DNA of 64,000 nt from an uncultured Porphyromonadaceae bacterium (GTDB taxonomy: Bacteria; Bacteroidota; Bacteroidia; Bacteroidales; Muribaculaceae), in NCBI GenBank assembly GCA_900540625.1, contig UQGP01000001.1, forward strand, positions 192,301 to 256,300. Direction: 5' to 3'. Positions 17,724-26,846 of the stretch are shown here, piece by piece (the stretch's first letter is position 1; each line of letters starts with the position of its first letter). Made by a program: the position numbers and the translations under genes. The notes under the pieces were generated by a model that worked only from the letters and a program-made list of their open reading frames with translations, made no database searches and was not told the origin of the DNA.

Positions 17724-17830
17724 CCTGCAATAGCCGTAGTAGTCCAATAGCTGCTACGGCTATTGCTGCTATTATGGCTATTGCTGCTATATTATAGCTA
17801 TTATAGCTGCTATAGCCGTTATGGCTGATA
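17724..17830. repeat. AT-rich degenerate repeat between convergent genes, copy 1
   Basis: Made of variants of GCTATTATGG and TATAGC, with a perfect 11-bp inverted repeat AATAGCCGTAG/CTACGGCTATT at its left end. The segment TTATAGCTATTATAGC (17792-17807), then TATGGCTGATA, recurs at 37649-37678 with an 8-bp difference. It lies between the CpsB-like and S41 peptidase stops and may act as a two-way terminator. Confidence 0.65.
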
Positions 17831-17835
17831 CGCAA

Positions 17836-18876
17836 TTACTTGGATTGAATGACGGCGATGGCCTTATCGAGCATCGTGTCGTGTCCCATAGCGGCTTGTG
17901 CCGGGTCAAGGTCGACCGCACAGCCATCCGAGGGGTTGACCCCGGCCTCGGTGCTGTTGCCTTGCGCATCCAAGAAGGAGCAGGCCGAGAAGCGTATGCT
18001 CCATCCGCACGGCAACTCGGAAGACATCGGCATTCCGCTACCGCCGCCGGTGGTAGCCCCGACAACGGTGACTGTCGGCAATAGGCGCATCACGGACACA
18101 AAGTTGTTGGCTGCGCTGAAGGTGGAGCGGTTGCACAGCACCACCACGGGCTTCAGCCAGCGCACACGTCCGGCATCGGCTGCATCATAATAATAGGCGT
18201 AAGGTTCGGCAAAGTCGCCATGCCCCGGCCCGGTCTTATGTACAGTGTATCCGGCAAGGGTACGTCCCGTGATAAAGCGCCGTACAAGGGTTTCGACATT
18301 GGTCATATTGCCACCACCGTTGTCACGCACGTCAATAATCAGGCCCTGAGCTATCTCGAAGTACGATAATACGGCGTCAAGATTGCCCTCGCCGATGGTG
18401 CTGCTGAAACTACGATACGAGACATATCCTATACGCTGGGGCAGCATGGCGTAAGTCAGCGCTCCGGCTTGGCGATAATCAAAGTTCAAGTAATGTTCGA
18501 GCACAAGGCGCTCGTCGTAATTTTGCGGATAGTCGCTCCACCACTTGCGATAGTACGAAGTGTTGAACGAGGCCGACAAATTGACATGGCCGTCGCGCAA
18601 CTCGTCCAGCATACGAGCGCATACATCGAAAAGCTGCTGCGCCGTGCGGCACGCCTTAGCTTGCGGACGATAGCGGCGATACACCTCGTCCCAGTCCACG
18701 CCTTTCCGGTCAAAGAAGCAGTAATGCCGATCCAAAATATTCCATAGTGCGTCAAAATTGCCCATGATTGTATTATCTTCTTCCTCGATACTGTGGCAAG
18801 CCATGAAACCGAGGGTCAGAATTGCGCAAATCAGCGCACAACACGCTGTATGTATCTTTGTGCTAATAGCGGTCAT
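17836..18876 (-). CDS. S41-family peptidase, probable lipoprotein
   Basis: A 346-residue C-terminal-processing-like serine protease. An N-terminal signal with lipobox-like LGFMACHS suggests lipid attachment at the cysteine and an envelope location. Family motifs include ELRDGHVNL, IDVRDNGGGN and CNRSTFSAANNF, where the Ser of STFSAANNF fits the nucleophile position, then GATTGGGSG. No PDZ domain is evident between the N-terminal region and the protease core, as in many short Bacteroidetes members. It follows the DUF3316 gene on the same strand, 80 bp apart. Substrate is unknown. Confidence 0.87.
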   Translation of the reverse strand: MTAISTKIHTACCALICAILTLGFMACHSIEEEDNTIMGNFDALWNILDRHYCFFDRKGVDWDEVYRRYRPQAKACRTAQQLFDVCARMLDELRDGHVNLSASFNTSYYRKWWSDYPQNYDERLVLEHYLNFDYRQAGALTYAMLPQRIGYVSYRSFSSTIGEGNLDAVLSYFEIAQGLIIDVRDNGGGNMTNVETLVRRFITGRTLAGYTVHKTGPGHGDFAEPYAYYYDAADAGRVRWLKPVVVLCNRSTFSAANNFVSVMRLLPTVTVVGATTGGGSGMPMSSELPCGWSIRFSACSFLDAQGNSTEAGVNPSDGCAVDLDPAQAAMGHDTMLDKAIAVIQSK

Positions 18877-18902
18877 ATCTGTCGATTAGGTATACGCTCT
18901 TG

Positions 18903-18944
18903 ATTCGGAGATGTCTCTATATAATTCGGAGATGTCTCTATATA
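18903..18944. repeat. 21-bp direct tandem repeat
   Basis: Two perfect adjacent copies of ATTCGGAGATGTCTCTATAT plus a final A (18903-18923, 18924-18944) lie in the 80-bp gap between the DUF3316 and S41 genes. Each copy contains GAGATGTCTC, a small inverted repeat. Confidence 0.85.
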
Positions 18945-18956
18945 ATATTGTGTATC

Positions 18957-19835
18957 TCAATAGCTTGCGGCAACAATGCGAGTCCCCGGAGCAGTAGTCG
19001 TTGAAGTCATGGGTACGGATAGCCAGCGGGTGACTACGGCGACACTGAAAGCATGAGTGACACTACGCGTCGTGATGTCATTGGCTCGTGTCGAACGCAA
19101 GTCGAAGTGGTAGCCCAGACGCAGTGTCGTGCCTCCGAAATGCAAGTCGGCCCATGCGCGCGCGTCAATGCGTCGGTAGTTGCCCGGCCACGCCACATGT
19201 GCCAGTCCTCGGCGGTCTCCGAGGTATATTTCGTAATACAACTGCCCGTATTGCGGCGAGAAGAACGCTCCGGTCAGAGGCATGGCAGCCATAAGGCCCC
19301 AAGTAACGGGAAGGCGGCCTACGCGCATAGCATAAGTCGCAGCGCCACTGACGCCTACCACCCATGCGCCCTTGGCTGCCGCAGGATTGTTGCCGTTGCG
19401 TCCCAAATACAAGGCTCCGGCATTGAGGGCTGTATAGCCACCTATGCCGGCGCTGACTGCATAGGTGATTAGGAAGCGCCGAGTCATTCCCCACGAGGCC
19501 TCGAAGTCAAAGTTCCACATCGTGGCATTGCGTGCCGGGTTCTGCGTATGATCTACAGTGCCGCCAAGAGTCAATCGCATGCTCCAACGCTCCGGGTCAA
19601 AACCCATGGCCTGTGTACGGCTGTACGAGACGGCGCTATGCCATCCGTCATAATGCAGCGGCGTAAGATAGGTGTCGGCGAGGTGAGCACTGCCTACCTC
19701 GATGCCATATGAAGATGTCACGGGTCGCACCACAACGGACACTGTGTCAGCTATGCCGGGGGACATGGCCACAGCAGGCAGTGTACACAGTAGCGCGGCA
19801 ACGGCTACGATTTTAGAACATACGCTGTTGACCAT
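18957..19835 (-). CDS. DUF3316-type secreted protein
   Basis: About 292 residues starting MVNSVCSKIVAVAALL, a signal peptide ending near AVAMS. The mature part is rich in Gly and aromatic residues in alternating patterns (WNFDFEASWGMTRRF, LRLGYHFDLRS), as in a small outer-membrane barrel, and fits the DUF3316 family. The chosen ATG at 19835 overlaps the 3' end of parC by 23 bp, suggesting translational coupling. In-frame upstream ATGs would lie deep inside parC and give an implausible basic N-terminus. The function is unknown. Confidence 0.75.
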   Translation of the reverse strand: MVNSVCSKIVAVAALLCTLPAVAMSPGIADTVSVVVRPVTSSYGIEVGSAHLADTYLTPLHYDGWHSAVSYSRTQAMGFDPERWSMRLTLGGTVDHTQNPARNATMWNFDFEASWGMTRRFLITYAVSAGIGGYTALNAGALYLGRNGNNPAAAKGAWVVGVSGAATYAMRVGRLPVTWGLMAAMPLTGAFFSPQYGQLYYEIYLGDRRGLAHVAWPGNYRRIDARAWADLHFGGTTLRLGYHFDLRSTRANDITTRSVTHAFSVAVVTRWLSVPMTSTTTAPGTRIVAASY

Positions 19836-22614
19836 TGATTTCGTCTCTGATTTCATCGTCACTGCGTTCGGGCTCGATTTCGACTTCGGGAACATCTTCT
19901 TCCTCGGGCGTGTCATCGTAGCTTTCCTCGGGCATTTCACGCGGCTCGAGTTCTTCCACAGCAGCCACATTCCACGTGGTCAGTCGTTTGCCACGTGCCT
20001 TGAAAGACTTGACGGCGATGAACTCGGGTACATCCACTACCATGGGGTCACGGAAGTCGTCCGGAGTACCGAAGGTGATGCGGAAACGGGCGCCCAAGTG
20101 GTCGCTCAGCGCTATCAATTGCGACTTGTCGTCTGCGCCCACAAAACGCTGATGGCGTGTCGAGGCCTCGAAGGTGAAACGCTTGAGATATGGATAGCCT
20201 TGGTCGGCATCGTTGAGTATCGCCGTCCACACCTTGTGGCTGTTGAATTTCTCGATGCGCAAGATATTGTCTTCGTAGTGGTTGGTGACATTAAAGTCGC
20301 CGGTATAGTATTCGCCGTTTTTCAGTATGACAAGAATGAGATCCGTACCTTGGAATTCGCCGAGGTATCGGCCGCGACCGTCATAATTGAGGCGCAAGAC
20401 ATCCCGGTCAAACCATACTTGGCGGCCGCCCAAGGTACTTGTGCCCTTCTCCTTGAGCGAGAAGCGGTGTACTTCGTTTCGGGTCACCAAGTTGCCTCCG
20501 GAGGCACGCCCCTTGACAGCCAATTTGCTGAAATCGACGTCAAATTGCAACGTCTTCAGTCGCGGACGCGGTTTGAGGGTGACTTTTACAACCTCGGCCT
20601 CGCCGTTAGCATTGGCACTGAACCAGACAACACGCGAGCCGTCCTTGCCCTTGGTCAGATTGTACTCGGTATCGCGCTTCAAGCCCATGACGGCAAAGCG
20701 TTTCATGTAATAGGCACCGCCGCGGCCGTCTTGATAGATGACATTGTAGATAGTACGCTCGTCCTTGCGCTTAAATACGGCAAGATACAGGATATTGGTG
20801 CCTACCGACAATTTATCACTTACGCGTACCACCTTGTAACGGCCGTCTTTGTAGAATATGATGACATCATCCAGCGATGAGCAGTTGCATACAAATTCGT
20901 CATTTTTCAGCGCCGTACCTATGAAGCCCTCCTTGCGGTTGATGTACAAGCGCTCATTGGCCTCGGCCACGGTGGCCGCTTCTATGGTATCGAAATTGCG
21001 CAGCTGGGTGCGACGCGGATAGGCTTGACCGTATTTTTCTTTGAGGCGTTCAAACCATTCGATGGTGTATTGCGTAAGATGTTCTATGCGGTCGTTGATG
21101 CGACTGATACGATCGAGGTAATTGGCGATACGGCGGTCGGCCTCGTCGGCGTTGAAGCGTAAAATACGACGCATCTTGATTTCCAACAGCTTGACAATAT
21201 CGTCACGCGTAACCTCGCGTATCAACTTGGCCTTGAGCGGTTCCAAACGCTTGTCGATATGCGCCACGGCTGCATCCAGATCGGGAGCCTGCTCGTATTC
21301 TTTGTCCTTGTATATGCGTTTCTCGATAAAGTATTTTTCGAGCGATGCAAAATACAGGGCCTCATTGACTTCGTCCAATTCGATTTGAAGCTCGCGCAAC
21401 AGAATTTGTCGCGTATGGTCTACACTGTAGCGCAACACGTCGCTGACGCCGAGGAACCGTGGGTGACGATCCTCGATAACGCAACAGTTGGGCGAGACAC
21501 TGACTTCGCAAAAGCTGAAAGCATATAGCGCATCTATAGTCTTGTCGGACGATGTGCCGGGTTGCAGGTATACCAGTATACGTGCCTCTTGGGCAGTGTG
21601 GTCCTCAACTTTGCGTATCTTGATTTTGCCCTTTTCGAAGGCGCTGAGTATCGAGTCTATGACCGTACCTGTGGTCTTGCCGTAAGGTATCTCGGTGATG
21701 GCTATGGTTTTATTGTCTACCTTCTCGATTTTGGCACGTATGCGTATGCGTCCGCCGCGGCGTCCGTCATTGTATTTGCTGACATCCAACATTCCGCCGG
21801 TGGGGAAGTCGGGATACAATTCGAAGTTCTCGCCGCGCAAGTATGCCACAGCGGCATCAATGATTTCATTGAAATTGTGCGGCATTATACGCGACGACAG
21901 GCCCACGGCGATACCTTCGGCACCCTGAGCCAGCAGCAGCGGAAACTTGGTGGGCAGGGTCACCGGCTCTTTCTTACGGCCGTCATAGCTCATAGTCCAA
22001 TCGGTGACCTTATCGTCATATAATGTCTCTAGTGCAAAAGGCGACAGGCGTGCTTCGATGTATCGGCCGGCGGCGGCACTGGCGCCGGTGAGAATATTAC
22101 CCCAGTTACCTTGGGTCTCCACCAACAGTTCTTTTTGTCCTAACTGCACGAGTGCATCCTTGATGGACGCATCACCATGCGGGTGATACTGCATGGTATT
22201 ACCGACAATATTAGCCACCTTATTGAAACGACCGTCATCGAGAGTCTTCATCGAGTGGAGTATACGGCGCTGCACGGGCTTGAGGCCGTCCTGAATATGC
22301 GGCACGGCACGCTCGAGAATCACGTATGAAGCATACTCGAGAAACCAGCATCGGTACATGCCGCGCAAATGATGGGTCAGCGCGTCACCCTCGATGATGG
22401 ACGCTGCGGTGATGTCGTCCAAGTCGCGAATGTTTCCACTTGCAGCAGTCTCGGAGTCTTCTTCATCGGCGATGTCAAAATCATCGGCATCTTTTGTTTC
22501 GGCATTTTTGTCCATGGCTGTATCGCCGGTGTCTGCCTCGGCAGCACCGGCATTTGCGGTATCGGAAGCACCGTCAGTCTCCCGGGGTTGGATGGTATCG
22601 TCGTTTTCGGTCAT
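19813..22614 (-). CDS. parC: DNA topoisomerase IV subunit A (GyrA/ParC family)
   Basis: A 933-residue type IIA topoisomerase subunit that breaks and rejoins DNA and decatenates chromosomes with ParE. The N-terminal domain has YASYVILERAVPHIQDGLKPVQRR and the catalytic tyrosine in AAAGRYIEARLS (Tyr185). A coiled region follows, then a beta-pinwheel C-terminal domain without an obvious GyrA box, which favours ParC over GyrA. The first 75 residues and the last 60 are strongly acidic extensions. No parE is adjacent. It heads a minus-strand cluster with the DUF3316 gene overlapping its end. Confidence 0.9.
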   Translation of the reverse strand: MTENDDTIQPRETDGASDTANAGAAEADTGDTAMDKNAETKDADDFDIADEEDSETAASGNIRDLDDITAASIIEGDALTHHLRGMYRCWFLEYASYVILERAVPHIQDGLKPVQRRILHSMKTLDDGRFNKVANIVGNTMQYHPHGDASIKDALVQLGQKELLVETQGNWGNILTGASAAAGRYIEARLSPFALETLYDDKVTDWTMSYDGRKKEPVTLPTKFPLLLAQGAEGIAVGLSSRIMPHNFNEIIDAAVAYLRGENFELYPDFPTGGMLDVSKYNDGRRGGRIRIRAKIEKVDNKTIAITEIPYGKTTGTVIDSILSAFEKGKIKIRKVEDHTAQEARILVYLQPGTSSDKTIDALYAFSFCEVSVSPNCCVIEDRHPRFLGVSDVLRYSVDHTRQILLRELQIELDEVNEALYFASLEKYFIEKRIYKDKEYEQAPDLDAAVAHIDKRLEPLKAKLIREVTRDDIVKLLEIKMRRILRFNADEADRRIANYLDRISRINDRIEHLTQYTIEWFERLKEKYGQAYPRRTQLRNFDTIEAATVAEANERLYINRKEGFIGTALKNDEFVCNCSSLDDVIIFYKDGRYKVVRVSDKLSVGTNILYLAVFKRKDERTIYNVIYQDGRGGAYYMKRFAVMGLKRDTEYNLTKGKDGSRVVWFSANANGEAEVVKVTLKPRPRLKTLQFDVDFSKLAVKGRASGGNLVTRNEVHRFSLKEKGTSTLGGRQVWFDRDVLRLNYDGRGRYLGEFQGTDLILVILKNGEYYTGDFNVTNHYEDNILRIEKFNSHKVWTAILNDADQGYPYLKRFTFEASTRHQRFVGADDKSQLIALSDHLGARFRITFGTPDDFRDPMVVDVPEFIAVKSFKARGKRLTTWNVAAVEELEPREMPEESYDDTPEEEDVPEVEIEPERSDDEIRDEINGQQRMF

Positions 22615-22671
22615 AATTCGTTGGGATGAAAGCCCGGCGCGCCCGTTTCGGCGCGTAAGGCCATATTTGCT

Positions 22672-22704
22672 GCAAAGATAGCGTTTTTTCTCCGAAAAGG
22701 CAAC
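22672..22704 (-). promoter_or_regulatory. Promoter for parC
   Basis: On the minus strand, GTTG (22704-22701), a 20-bp spacer and TATCTTTGC (22680-22672). The -7 part is perfect and the -33 part is one base off. The leader is about 50 nt. Confidence 0.55.
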
Positions 22705-22807
22705 AGCCGCCGGCTCTCACCTGCGATCTCACTTGCGATATGAGGCCGTTCGCCGCCAATTCGGGCGAATGTTTGGCTTATGGAAGCGGATTGTCGGCAT
22801 TTTTGTG

Positions 22808-22815
22808 TAATTTTG
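22808..22815 (+). promoter_or_regulatory. -7 element for the AGCS symporter gene
   Basis: TAATTTTG fits TANNTTTG, about 50 bp before the start codon. No convincing -33 element is seen. Confidence 0.45.
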
Positions 22816-22867
22816 TACTCTTGTAAACGGCGGCGCACGATGTGTGTCCGCACCAATATCATCGTAA

Positions 22868-24322
22868 ATGCTTGACACATTAGGACAATACATAGTCACT
22901 GTGGCCGATTGGGTATGCGGTTATCCGCTATTTTTCCTGCTCATAGGCGGCGGACTATACCTGTTTATCAGTTCGGGCGCGGTATCGCTGCGCCGACTTC
23001 CGGCATCGCTGGCCGAGTTGCGCCGCCGTCCGGGCAACGCCGAGCGCCAAGCCGGCCAAATTTCATCCGTACAGGCACTTCTGTCTGTTGTCGCCGCCAC
23101 CGTCGGACTGGGCAATATCGCCGGCGTGGCCATAGCCTTGGTCATGGGCGGACCCGGCGCCATATTTTGGATGTGGGTCAGCGCAATCGTCGGGATGTCC
23201 ACCAAGTACCATGAGGGGGCTTTGGCGGTGATGTACCGCGGCCAAAACCCTTCGGGACGTCCGCGCGGAGGTATGATGTACATCATCGAGGAGGGCCTGG
23301 GACACAGATGGCGGCCTTTGGCGACATTCTTTGCCATTGCCGGCATGTTCGGCACCCTGTGCATTATGAACGCCAATCAGTTGACCGAAGCCGTCACGGC
23401 GACATTCACCACACCCCAATGGATCGAAAGCAGCAGCCTGCTGGCCGCCGTATCTTCGGTGACATCGCTGTCGCACATCCAGGCTTTCAAACTGCTTTTC
23501 GGCATATTGGTGGCCGTGATTGTCGCCTTGGTGGTATTGCGCGGCATCAGGCGCATCGCGCGCGTAGCCTCGGTCATGGTCCCATTTATGGTGGGCGTGT
23601 ATTTTGTGATGGTACTATATATAATATGCACAAATTTAGGCCGCGTCCCCGATGTCTTTGCCTCGATATTCCATGAGGCCTTCAACCTGCAAGCAGGATT
23701 CGGAGCTTTCGCCGGAATCGCAATTATAGGTGCACGCCGCGCCGCATTGGTCAACGATGCAGGCATCGGTACAGCTTCTATCATGCATGGCGCCAGCCGC
23801 AATACCAATCCCGTGCGCGAAGGACTTATCGCCATGCTCGGCCCGGCCATAGACTCCGGTCTGGTGTGCACGCTCACAGCCACGGCTCTGCTGATATGTG
23901 TCCCGGACATCCAAAGCATCGAAGGTGTCAAGGGTCTTGCCATAGCCATGGACGCCTTCGGCCGCGCAATTCCGGGCGGTGCATATATGCTGATGTTTGT
24001 GGTGATATGCTTTGCCCTCTCCTCGATGTTCAGCTACAGCTACTACGGCACAAGCTGTGCCGCATATCTCTTTGGCGAGCGCAAGGCCCGCTACTATACC
24101 TACGCCTTCCTGGCTTCGCTGGTGGTCTTTGCCGTGGTGCCGCTTGAGGCCGCCGTGGGCATGTGCGACCTGTTCTACGCCATGATGGCGCTGCCGACAA
24201 TGTTCACGCTGCTGGCGCTCAGCCGACGCGTCCACCGCGTTACCCGACAATGGTTTGCACGGGTCAAGGACAAAAACGCAAAACCGGAAGACAATACATT
24301 TCAGCCTAACGACATACAATGA
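22868..24322 (+). CDS. Alanine/glycine:cation symporter (AGCS family)
   Basis: A 484-residue inner-membrane carrier with about 11 hydrophobic segments that takes up alanine or glycine with sodium or protons. The motifs VVAATVGLGNIAGVAIAL and GGPGAIFWMWVSAIVGMSTKYHEGALAV are typical of AGCS, as is FSYSYYGTSCAAYLFG further on. The stop codon overlaps the lgt start by 4 bp (ATGA), so the two are probably co-translated. The exact amino acid carried cannot be told. Confidence 0.93.
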   Translation: MLDTLGQYIVTVADWVCGYPLFFLLIGGGLYLFISSGAVSLRRLPASLAELRRRPGNAERQAGQISSVQALLSVVAATVGLGNIAGVAIALVMGGPGAIFWMWVSAIVGMSTKYHEGALAVMYRGQNPSGRPRGGMMYIIEEGLGHRWRPLATFFAIAGMFGTLCIMNANQLTEAVTATFTTPQWIESSSLLAAVSSVTSLSHIQAFKLLFGILVAVIVALVVLRGIRRIARVASVMVPFMVGVYFVMVLYIICTNLGRVPDVFASIFHEAFNLQAGFGAFAGIAIIGARRAALVNDAGIGTASIMHGASRNTNPVREGLIAMLGPAIDSGLVCTLTATALLICVPDIQSIEGVKGLAIAMDAFGRAIPGGAYMLMFVVICFALSSMFSYSYYGTSCAAYLFGERKARYYTYAFLASLVVFAVVPLEAAVGMCDLFYAMMALPTMFTLLALSRRVHRVTRQWFARVKDKNAKPEDNTFQPNDIQ

Positions 24323-25164
24323 TTCTCGACTTTATCACCTGGGACGCAGATCCCATAATCATAGATTCTTTTGTGACCGTGCGCTGGTACGGCCTGATGT
24401 TTGCCATCGGATTTCTGATCGGGTACAGTATTCTTTACCGCATGTTCCGCCACGAGGGCACTCCGGAGCGCTGGATGGGTTCGATATTCCTGTGGACCGT
24501 TGCCGGCACCGTTCTGGGCGCACGCTTGGGACACGTGTTTTTCTACGAATGGGACTGGTACTCGCAGCATCCCGAACATATTCTTTCGATATGGGAGGGC
24601 GGACTGGCCAGCCACGGAGGCGCAATAGGCATCATCATTGCAGTACTGCTGTTTTCATGGATTACGACAAAGCGCAGCCCGCTATGGACTTTTGACCGCC
24701 TGGTGATACCCATTGCGCTGGTAGGTGCCTTGATTCGTTTCGGCAATCTGATGAACAGCGAAATCTACGGCCATCCCACCGACCTGCCTTGGGGCTTTAT
24801 CTTTGTGAACGACCATGAGTACAAAGGCATACCCTGCCACCCGACACAAATCTACGAATCGCTCTGCTATCTGGCGCTATTCGGCCTGCTGATGTGGATG
24901 TACTGGCGGCGCAATGCCGAACGTCGCCCGGGACTGATTTTCGGCGTATTTCTGACGGTGCTTTTCTCCTGTCGCTTCCTTATCGAATTTGTCAAGAACG
25001 TCCAAGTATCTTTCGAGGAAAATATGACCCTGAACATGGGACAATGCCTAAGCATACCGTTCATCATCGTAGGCATAATCCTTATTGTACGTGCGTACGT
25101 ACGGCCTAAGAAGGACATCGCCTTCCCCGACCGCTTCTCCGACCAAGACCAAGCCAAGAAATAG
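24319..25164 (+). CDS. lgt: Prolipoprotein diacylglyceryl transferase
   Basis: A 281-residue inner-membrane enzyme that transfers diacylglycerol from phosphatidylglycerol to the lipobox cysteine, the first step of lipoprotein maturation. Visible motifs are VRWYGLMFAIGFLIGY, LGARLGHVFFYEW, EGGLASHGGAIG, and IRFGNLMNSEIYG with the conserved Arg/Asn/Glu; HPTQIYE follows. There are about seven membrane segments. It is coupled to the AGCS gene by a 4-bp overlap and followed after 39 bp by the GT39-like gene. Confidence 0.96.
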   Translation: MILDFITWDADPIIIDSFVTVRWYGLMFAIGFLIGYSILYRMFRHEGTPERWMGSIFLWTVAGTVLGARLGHVFFYEWDWYSQHPEHILSIWEGGLASHGGAIGIIIAVLLFSWITTKRSPLWTFDRLVIPIALVGALIRFGNLMNSEIYGHPTDLPWGFIFVNDHEYKGIPCHPTQIYESLCYLALFGLLMWMYWRRNAERRPGLIFGVFLTVLFSCRFLIEFVKNVQVSFEENMTLNMGQCLSIPFIIVGIILIVRAYVRPKKDIAFPDRFSDQDQAKK

Positions 25165-25203
25165 GACATTCACAGAAGTCAAGAAAAAAAACCATCCACA
25201 AAC

Positions 25204-26706
25204 ATGAAGGACCTATTGCGACGACATCTCCCGGCCATAGCCCTTGCCGCCTGCCTTGTCCTGCTGGTGGGCATACGGTTTGCGGCCATATACGGGCGCA
25301 CGCAGCTGCATTCCGATGAAGTTTTTTCGGTGATGCTGTCACGCCACAACCGGGCCTATGTCCAAGCCCTGCCCGAAGGATCGTACACCGGGGCGCAGCT
25401 CAAGGAAGTGCTGACACGCGAACACAGCCTCGGCGAAGACCTTGCATCGCTACACTCCAACAACTATGACATCCCGCACGCCTCGATGTACTACATGGCA
25501 TTGCGCGTGGCGCTGGAACCGCTGGACGACGGATGGGACGCCCAAGCAGTGGCCCGCGCCGGCGGATGGCTAAATATCATCTTCATGGTCGTGGCCTTCC
25601 TGGCTATGTGGCGCATAGGCATACTCGTTTTCGGTCGCGAGCGATGGTGGCTGACTTTGGCCATAATCACTGCCGCCATGGCCACGCGCACTGCAGTCTT
25701 CGACACAATGTTTGTGCGCGAGTACCAAATGGCACAAATGTGGCTGACGCTGCTGGCCTTGTGTGCCGTGAAGATATGTATCCGACTCAAAGACAAGCCT
25801 ATAGGCTTCAAACTGTACGCAGCTCTCACAATTACCATCTGCGGAGCGCTCAGCACCGGGTATCTCAATGCGATATACGTGGCCCTTGTCGGTTTGGGAC
25901 TGCCGGTGGCTGCCGCACGCCGCCGCCGATATTCAGACATCGGCCGAATGGCACTGTGCGCCGTCGCAGCCGTGGCTATGTGCTGGGTGATTTACACGGG
26001 ATTTTTCAATTTTCTGCTGCATCCGACAGTACATACGCGAGGCAGTTTTGCCAACGGCGGCGCCTCCTTACAGCGCGTAACCCTATGGCTCGGCTCGGAC
26101 ACACTGACATGGACCGGTACCATAGCCTGCGCCGCCGTCCTCGTCATATTGGCGTGGAAAAAGCGACTCGGGCAGCTCAGGCACTATGCCGTAGTGCTTT
26201 GGCTGGCGCTCGGCGCAATTGTTGCCATATTCCTCACCGACTATGCCTCGGTGCTTCACCAGGCACGCTACGCCTTCCCGCTGCTGCCTTTGGCGATGCT
26301 GCTGCCGGGAGCGCTGATTGCGGCCTTGGACGACAGCACATCTCGCTCGGCAGCCACCGTATGGGTCACCTATTACATTGCCTTGGCTCTGCTATGGCCC
26401 GTGCGCACCAATTACGGATGGCTACAGATGGCGCAGTTGGTGGAAAAAGGCGCAGTATTTTATCGCCTCAACCCCAACGAACTGCCACAAGCGATACCGG
26501 TGCTGCGCGACGATGCCGCATACATCGTCACCTCCAAGGCGGACACTGTGCGTGCTCACACCGACATCCCGATAGTGACGCGGCTTGCACCACCCGTTGC
26601 GGTCAAGAGCATGCGCGCCTTCACCGGACCATTAAAGCTGTACACGACCAAGGCGGCCGAAAAATCGCAGCCGATGCCGAACAATACACCCACGGCAAGG
26701 CGTTAA
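25204..26706 (+). CDS. Polytopic membrane protein, GT39/GT-C glycosyltransferase-like
   Basis: A 500-residue protein with about ten hydrophobic segments. After the first helix it has LHSDEVFSVMLSRH, an acidic periplasmic-loop motif as in GT-C enzymes of the dolichyl-phosphate-mannose mannosyltransferase type. Later comes FDTMFVREYQMAQMW, also like that group. It may transfer a sugar from a lipid donor outside the inner membrane, but the acceptor is unknown and the assignment rests on topology and one motif. It is probably co-transcribed with lgt. Confidence 0.6.
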   Translation: MKDLLRRHLPAIALAACLVLLVGIRFAAIYGRTQLHSDEVFSVMLSRHNRAYVQALPEGSYTGAQLKEVLTREHSLGEDLASLHSNNYDIPHASMYYMALRVALEPLDDGWDAQAVARAGGWLNIIFMVVAFLAMWRIGILVFGRERWWLTLAIITAAMATRTAVFDTMFVREYQMAQMWLTLLALCAVKICIRLKDKPIGFKLYAALTITICGALSTGYLNAIYVALVGLGLPVAAARRRRYSDIGRMALCAVAAVAMCWVIYTGFFNFLLHPTVHTRGSFANGGASLQRVTLWLGSDTLTWTGTIACAAVLVILAWKKRLGQLRHYAVVLWLALGAIVAIFLTDYASVLHQARYAFPLLPLAMLLPGALIAALDDSTSRSAATVWVTYYIALALLWPVRTNYGWLQMAQLVEKGAVFYRLNPNELPQAIPVLRDDAAYIVTSKADTVRAHTDIPIVTRLAPPVAVKSMRAFTGPLKLYTTKAAEKSQPMPNNTPTARR

Positions 26707-26846
26707 ACCTTCGCGCCCGGGCTTAGTCCAACAGATACATCGCGAGCGCAGAGCGCCAAGAACTCGACGCGGACATTGCGCCGGACATTACCGATAAGTA
26801 CACGACAAATACATACGATACAACAACTTCCACACGGCATAATAAT

